Of a stretch of 64,000 bases of DNA, positions 59,167 to 64,000 are shown piece after piece; the first letter of the stretch is position 1, and each line of letters begins with the position of its first letter. Origin of the DNA: Thelonectria olida. Lineage: Eukaryota; Ascomycota; Sordariomycetes; Hypocreales; Nectriaceae. The notes beneath the pieces were generated by a model, which saw only the letters and a list, made by a program, of their open reading frames with translations, searched no databases and was not told the origin of the DNA. The translations under genes and the position numbers were made by a program. The stretch is from NCBI GenBank assembly GCA_020736575.1, contig JAGPYM010000004.1, positions 248,001 through 312,000 of the forward strand, given 5' to 3'.

Positions 59167-61363
59167 CTAAGCATCATACTCAGCCCACAATCCCGCCGTC
59201 TCAAGATACAAATCATCATTGCTCATGGTAGCCCGCACATGCGTATCGTCCTCAAGAGCTTCTATCCATCTTGCAAGACGCGACCCCTTGGCGGGCATGG
59301 ACCAGCCACGCAAGGGGGCGAGGATGCGGGAGAAGCGCAGGGCGAAAGGCGCAAAGTGGACGTCGACTAAGGATAACTGAGAGCCGAGAAAGAATGGGCC
59401 CTTTTTTGGCGAGATGTGGTGTTAGCTGAGTATGCATAGAAGAGGAGAAGGGCCGGGGGGGTTTACTTCTTCATCGGCTGCTTGGACAAGAGGCTTTATG
59501 GTGTTTTGCAGCATGCTAAATGGCTCTGCTTGCGATGTTGGGTCTTCGGCTTTGAGGAGGGCGAAGAAGGGCGGGATGATGCGAGTGTTAATCTTTGAAA
59601 GGACTGTAGTCAGCTTGAGTTGTTTCTGTTTGTAGGAGACTCTTCGGTGTAAGTGAGGTCGTGCCGGGAGGCGGCTTACATGGTCAATCCACAGGCGACA
59701 GTTGGCTTTCAGCTGTGGGTTCGAAGGGTACAGCTGCACACTCTGATCCAAGTCTTGGAGCTATTCACAAGCCGAGTTAGTCAAGAACACGGAGGAGGAG
59801 GAGGAGGAGCAGAAGAAGAAGAAGAAGTATTCCGCCAGCAACTCACATATTCTAATATCACGCCGCTTTCCGCACACGCCCAGTTCCCCTGCTGAATGGC
59901 CGGAATCCGACCTTGAGGACTCGCCTCCAGGAGAGGCGCCGGCGCGGGCCGTCGGAAAGGATCCGTCTCCGCGTATTGGTACGTCAAGCCTTTTGCTTCA
60001 AGGGCAATCCATACCCGCTGGGAGAAGGGACTGGGTCCTCGTGTGAGTTTCTCACCGTTGCCGCTGGTCGAGCCGTGTCGCGTTGCGGGTATTGACTTAC
60101 CAAAAACATGCGGCGTATAGCTTTAGATCGTGTTCCCTCGTGTGTCTCTTGACCGTTGCCAACGCCGCGCCTGTCGGTTTGCGCATGACGGGTTTCTAAG
60201 CAATAAGCATCAGCTTCTTTTCTCTCTCTCCGGTGCACCTTAAGCTCTTCGAACTTACATGCGCCTTCTTGGCTTCCTTCTCCTGCTTGGCCACCAACCG
60301 TTGCACGCTATTCTTCTTGATCTCATCGCTCTTCGCAAGCGTATGCTTATGCGGCCCCGCAACCCCATCCCGCTTCCCGTTGCCCCCGTTGCCATTCACC
60401 CTCTGGATCGTCCATATCCTCTGCTCGCCCACGCTCAGCGGGCCCGGCACAAACACGCCCTGGTGCACCGCGGCCTCTGGGGGGATCGCCGCCGCGCCGC
60501 CGCCGGGGAAGTCGTCGAGCTGCAGCTGGGCGCCGGGCAAGTACTCTGTGATTTTGATCTTGACGTCGCACAGGTCGCGCTCGCGGGCGCTGCGCTTGCG
60601 CTTCTTCTTGTTGGGGTCGTCCGACTTGGGCGTTCCCGGGGGTCGGCCCTTCATGCGGCAGTCCCAGTAGTGCGAGACAAAGGGCTTGCGCTTGTAGCGC
60701 TGCGTGGAGCGGTGCGAGTAGACGTTGTCGACGTGGGGGAAGTACGTCTCGAATCTAGTGTGCGTTAGAAGAGATGGGACGACGATGCAGAGCGGGCGAG
60801 TCGTACTGCTCATGGGTGAGAACGATGGTCTCGTCGACGTTGAACAACTTCTCCCGCCACGCGTCCAAGTCTGGCGGATCGAGCACAAGCCTCGAACACA
60901 ACGGGCCATGTGTCTTGTCGAGATCTTGTGCCGTCTGCTGCTGCGGTGTTGTCTCAGGCGCAACCGTCCCAAACACAGCCTCCGCGCCCCCATGCGGCCC
61001 CAGAGCCGGCACCGCCGCGGGGGCCAAGAGCCCGAATTGCCCCCCTTGAGGAGCGGCAGCCGCAGTAGCCGCGGCTACGGCAGCCGCCTGCGCGTGCATT
61101 CGCTCAAACGCCACTTGCTGCTGTTGCTGTTGGCCTGCGAGCCCATGCGTTGCAGCAACGGCAGCACCACCGGGCGGACGATAGGCATCTTCCAGCGTCG
61201 GCGCATACGCCTCGAGCCCCATGCCCAGCGCAACGCGATAATGCTCGACAGCCGCGGCGCTGGGATGCGCATGCTGTTGCTGTGGATGCGATGCAATGCC
61301 CGGAGCCGACGAGCCGAAAGGACCGGCCGTCCCGGGGCCTGGCGGAGGTTGCGGCGCGGCCAT
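59167..61363 (-). CDS. AT-hook-like basic region fused to omega-like glutathione transferase
   Basis: Seven exons are inferred: 61363-60807, 60754-60259, 60195-60101, 60030-59847, 59760-59680, 59592-59467 and 59400-59167, encoding 590 residues. Residues 1-150 are Gln/Ala/Pro-rich. Residues 150-270 hold a conserved-looking block (FETYFPHVDNVYSHRST, KPFVSHYWDCRMKGRPPGTP) with an AT-hook-like KGRPPGTPK and a KKKRKR nuclear-signal-like stretch. From about 352 a thioredoxin-fold GST follows with CPFSQRVWIALE (Cys383 as likely omega/dehydroascorbate-type nucleophile), RIPAI, ESGVILEY and the helical C-domain ending LYLETAGLWAEYDA. The joining intron (60258-60196, donor GTAAGT, TAG acceptor) is phase 0 and strong. 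Without it, the first protein would stop 10 nt before the GST ATG at 60186, leaving no promoter. Two separate genes remain the alternative. Confidence 0.75.
59791..59827. repeat. GGA/GAA triplet repeat inside an intron
   Basis: Six GGA units followed by about five GAA units fall within the intron between 59847 and 59760 of the GST fusion gene. On the transcribed strand this becomes a pyrimidine-rich tract. Confidence 0.85.
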
Positions 61364-61910
61364 GTCGTTTTCGGCCCCACAAGTTCCGGAGCTGGACCGG
61401 TGGGGTGTATCTCTCGTCCCGGATGCGAAACGGCCGAGGTTTGTTTTGCTTTTTACGAATATGCCGGCTGAGGTTTTGCGTTGCTGCTTTATAAAACGGG
61501 CGCGGATGCTTTGTGCTTTTGTGAGCCATGTCGTCAGTTTTAACCTCCGGGGAAAAGGCGGCAACCCGCCGCACGGACCATCGTCAGTTCATTTCTGGCT
61601 TCAGAGTAAAAGTACGTACTTCGTCACTGCTTGCATACAAGGAAACAATCATCATCGACAAGAGAGCCGTTGTTTTTATTGCATTTGCAAAAAAAGATAG
61701 GGTATTCTTCATATCGGGTTCTACATCCAATCGCCATGAACCCATCAACGTACTTGAGAGTGGCCGATCCCATATTGTACACCGAGATTCCCTAATAGGA
61801 CCTCATTTCCTTCCATAACGCCTATCCGAAGATAACCAACTCCTCCTTCGACATAGATGGTCCCAAGTTGCCCACCAGATCCCGCCATATTTTCATCCTC
61901 CATGTCCCGT
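61364..61910. other. Promoter-side gap upstream of the fusion gene
   Basis: This 547 bp lies between the fusion gene start and the 3' end of the next leftward gene. The fusion frame is open about 67 codons upstream of its ATG, but that stretch lacks an ATG and looks like leader. No other feature was seen. Confidence 0.5.
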
Positions 61911-64000
61911 TCAGTTATTTCCCTGGTCCCAAGTCGATAGATCCATTGCATCCATGGGCCCCATGCTCATTAACGCCCGTAAAACGCCCTCGCCACTCTC
62001 GCCCACCGGTGTCACACCCGTCTGGCCCTGAAGATCCACCCAGTCGTTGGGCATCACAAACCCTCCTTGTTGGTCTGTTGTTAATGTCGTTGGAAGAGTG
62101 AATCTGCTCGTATCAGCAAAGAACCCCTGCGTAGTTCCATCGAGAGGACCAGGGTTCATTAGAGTCTGGTTTGGCGAAATCGGGCTGGCTTGGAAAGAAT
62201 TGTGTCCTGATCCGTTCATCTGCCCGGGAGCCAAATGCATCCGCTGGTCAGAGCCCGCGCCACTTGAATTTGGCGTTGGCCGGTTGGACTGCGCGCCATC
62301 TGGTGACCCGGATGTGTCTTGGCTTTCTGCGTTATCCCCGAAGCCGGATAACGCTCCAGTCGGTGACCCGTTCTTGTCATACGTGTGTCCCGAACTAGGC
62401 GTGAGGATGGGCAGTTGTTGATTAGGTGGTATCCATCCCGGGCCTCCAAAGCTGCCTGTTGTGTTCGCGTTGTGCGTGCCTTGTGCACCGCCACTTGGCT
62501 CGACAATGTCGGGGGCTGTGGCGGCATTGCCGTCGTCTCCGGCCATCTTCATAAAATGACATTCGTTGCGATATGCTAAAATGCCTTGCACGCCTTCGGG
62601 GTTGTCGCATACCTTCGAATTGATCTTGCCTGATGATCCAGGCTATTTTATATGTCAGAGGCTAAACAGAGCACAACAGTAGAGGCGTATCATAACTTAC
62701 ACTATCAGTGCTGCGAGGAAACGCAGCCTTGAGCTTCGGAATCCGCAATGCGAGTGCTTCCAAATCCACATCCAACTGAACCAGGAATGACTCGGTCAGA
62801 GGGTTCCTTCGCTTTAGCGCATTCATCGCCGAGAGGAGGAACCGCAAAGAGTCTGCCGTTTGACTGTCGTCCGGTCGACTTTTGAGGTATTGGACAAATA
62901 CTCGCGCCGAAACGTACAAGCAGAAGGAAATGAATGGGTTGACCTATGCTTATTAGTCAAGTTCAACAAATCTTGAAGGAGCGTGGTTCATACAGTCGAA
63001 AGATCCATGTGGGAAATCATTCTCATCATGCTGGCAATCTCATTGGCCGCGGTAATGCATCGGACCTTGCTCTCCGCGCTGACTGACGCGGGCAGCTTGT
63101 TCTTTTCCGCCTTGAAAATGGCGGCTTGATGAAGGCAGATGGTTGAAGTGTGGATACTCATGTTGGTAAAGACAATGTTGGGGCTCGACAATCCCTGGGG
63201 GAGCTTCAGGTGAGCAGGTAGACATAGAGAGGTGTTGAGAAGGATATTGTCCATTTGTCGGTGGCGCTTCCAGAAGGGTCCGTTCAAATCGTGATCAAGG
63301 TCGTCGGCATCTGGTCGATGCAAATGTACCAGATTTCGACCAAACAGACAGGCCATAAGCACAATGCCACCATAGGAAGACAGCTTAGCGGCACCAGTCG
63401 GGCTTGTGCACTCATTGAGAGACTGCGTCGTCTCTGGTCGGCTCATTTCGTACGCCTCTTCGGAGGAGGGGAGATTCGTCATAATGTCGCGCTCATCAAT
63501 CGTCATGGGCCAGCCAGTGCCGATACTGGCATATCGATCTTGGCAAAAAGCCATCCAGAAGGTACGACGACGCTCTTCACGCTCAGTCCAATCCTTTGGT
63601 GGTGCAAGACACTGCTTCACGTCCAGACCCTGACCGTCTAATCGATGCAGACCAGTCCTACCACAGTTAGTTCAATGCGTTCTGCGTCATGCGGGGTTCA
63701 GGCATATACATTTGCGCCAAGCGAATGGCCGAGCCAGTGTTGACCCAGGCTCTGGGGAAGTACATCATCTTCATCTCATATGAGGACAAGAGGATATGTG
63801 TTTGGCAGTGGGCTACCGAGATCATGTGCTCCCCGTAGCCCTTGATGTAATCGGCTTCGACATACTTTCGCGCCCTGCGATAAAACAGATCCTTGAGATC
63901 TGCATACTTGTCTGTGATGGTACACGCCAAAGTCCACATGGCATATCTCAGACATACAGGCGGTCTTTGGTTTGGCGCCCTGTGGAGCGAGTTAGCACAC
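61911..64000 (-). CDS. Fungal-specific transcription factor (Fungal_trans domain), N-terminus beyond right edge
   Basis: Four exons are visible: 63979-63710, 63657-62994, 62943-62701 and 62642-61911, with part of a further intron at 63980-64000. Phases agree throughout. The protein shows the Fungal_trans pattern: RYAMWTLACTITDKY, FYRRARKYVEADY, AIRLAQMTGLHRLDGQGLDV, EERRRTFWMAFCQDRYAS, WPMTIDERDIMTNLP and a later helical part (NPFISFCLYVSARVFVQYL). The 200-residue C-terminus is Gly/Asn/Pro/Ser-rich, as in activation regions. A Zn2Cys6 DNA-binding cluster is expected at the N-terminus but lies outside the window. Donors are GTATAT, GTATGA and GTAAGT. A possible GTATGC donor near 62609 was not used. 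The regulated pathway is not evident. Confidence 0.88.

Noticed and set aside
62576..62610. Possible intron in the last exon of the right-edge transcription factor
   Set aside because: The frame is open and reads as ordinary protein (GILAYRNECHFMKMAGDD); removal is not required.
1..64000. Biosynthetic gene cluster, transposon or CRISPR
   Set aside because: No PKS/NRPS/terpene backbone, transposase, reverse transcriptase, long terminal repeats or spaced repeat arrays were recognised anywhere in the window.

Overview
The window is nuclear DNA of a filamentous ascomycete. The genes carry short spliceosomal introns (about 50-180 nt) with GTAAGT/GTATGT/GTACGT-type donors and YAG acceptors. The proteins are of Pezizomycotina type, probably Sordariomycetes and perhaps Hypocreales; the genus cannot be fixed from sequence alone. 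I see no rRNA, tRNA, CRISPR, intact transposon or secondary-metabolite backbone gene. Exon boundaries were worked out by hand from splice signals and reading-frame phase, so every model is a prediction.

Layout, left to right: a zinc-finger-like protein running off the left edge (minus, to 1197); a 5.7 kb gene-poor stretch rich in microsatellites; ethanolamine kinase (minus, 6897-8216); NPR3, a GATOR1/SEACIT subunit (plus, 10047-12274); a bHLH transcription factor (minus, 13139-14677); the Golgi protein Sft2 (plus, 19109-20099); a La-motif RNA-binding protein (plus, 24052-26429); a DUF3824-type RS/glycine-rich protein (plus, 30195-32279); the spliceosome genes clf1 (minus, 34060-36093) and prp31 (plus, 36397-38274), head to head over 303 bp; an 8.3 kb gap without recognisable genes; a tandem C2H2 transcription factor (plus, 46559-47425); acetate kinase (minus, 48985-50383); a four-exon conserved-looking unknown (minus, 50890-52284); a phosphate-permease-like MFS transporter (plus, 56529-58911); a seven-exon gene joining an AT-hook-like basic region to an omega-like glutathione transferase (minus, 59167-61363); and a Fungal_trans-domain transcription factor running off the right edge (minus, 61911 onward).

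The genes do not form one pathway. Themes are gene regulation (four transcription-factor-like genes plus the AT-hook-like fusion), RNA processing (Clf1, Prp31, La-motif protein), nutrient signalling and metabolism (NPR3, acetate kinase, MFS permease, ethanolamine kinase) and Golgi traffic. The longest gene-free stretches lie upstream of regulatory genes. The points most worth a second look are the AT-hook-like/GST fusion with its catalytic cysteine codon split by an intron, the clf1-prp31 shared promoter with a 14-bp palindrome, the frame-preserving stop-free intron in prp31, the DUF3824 protein with about ten Ala/Gly hydrophobic segments between RS tracts, and the 8.3 kb gap.
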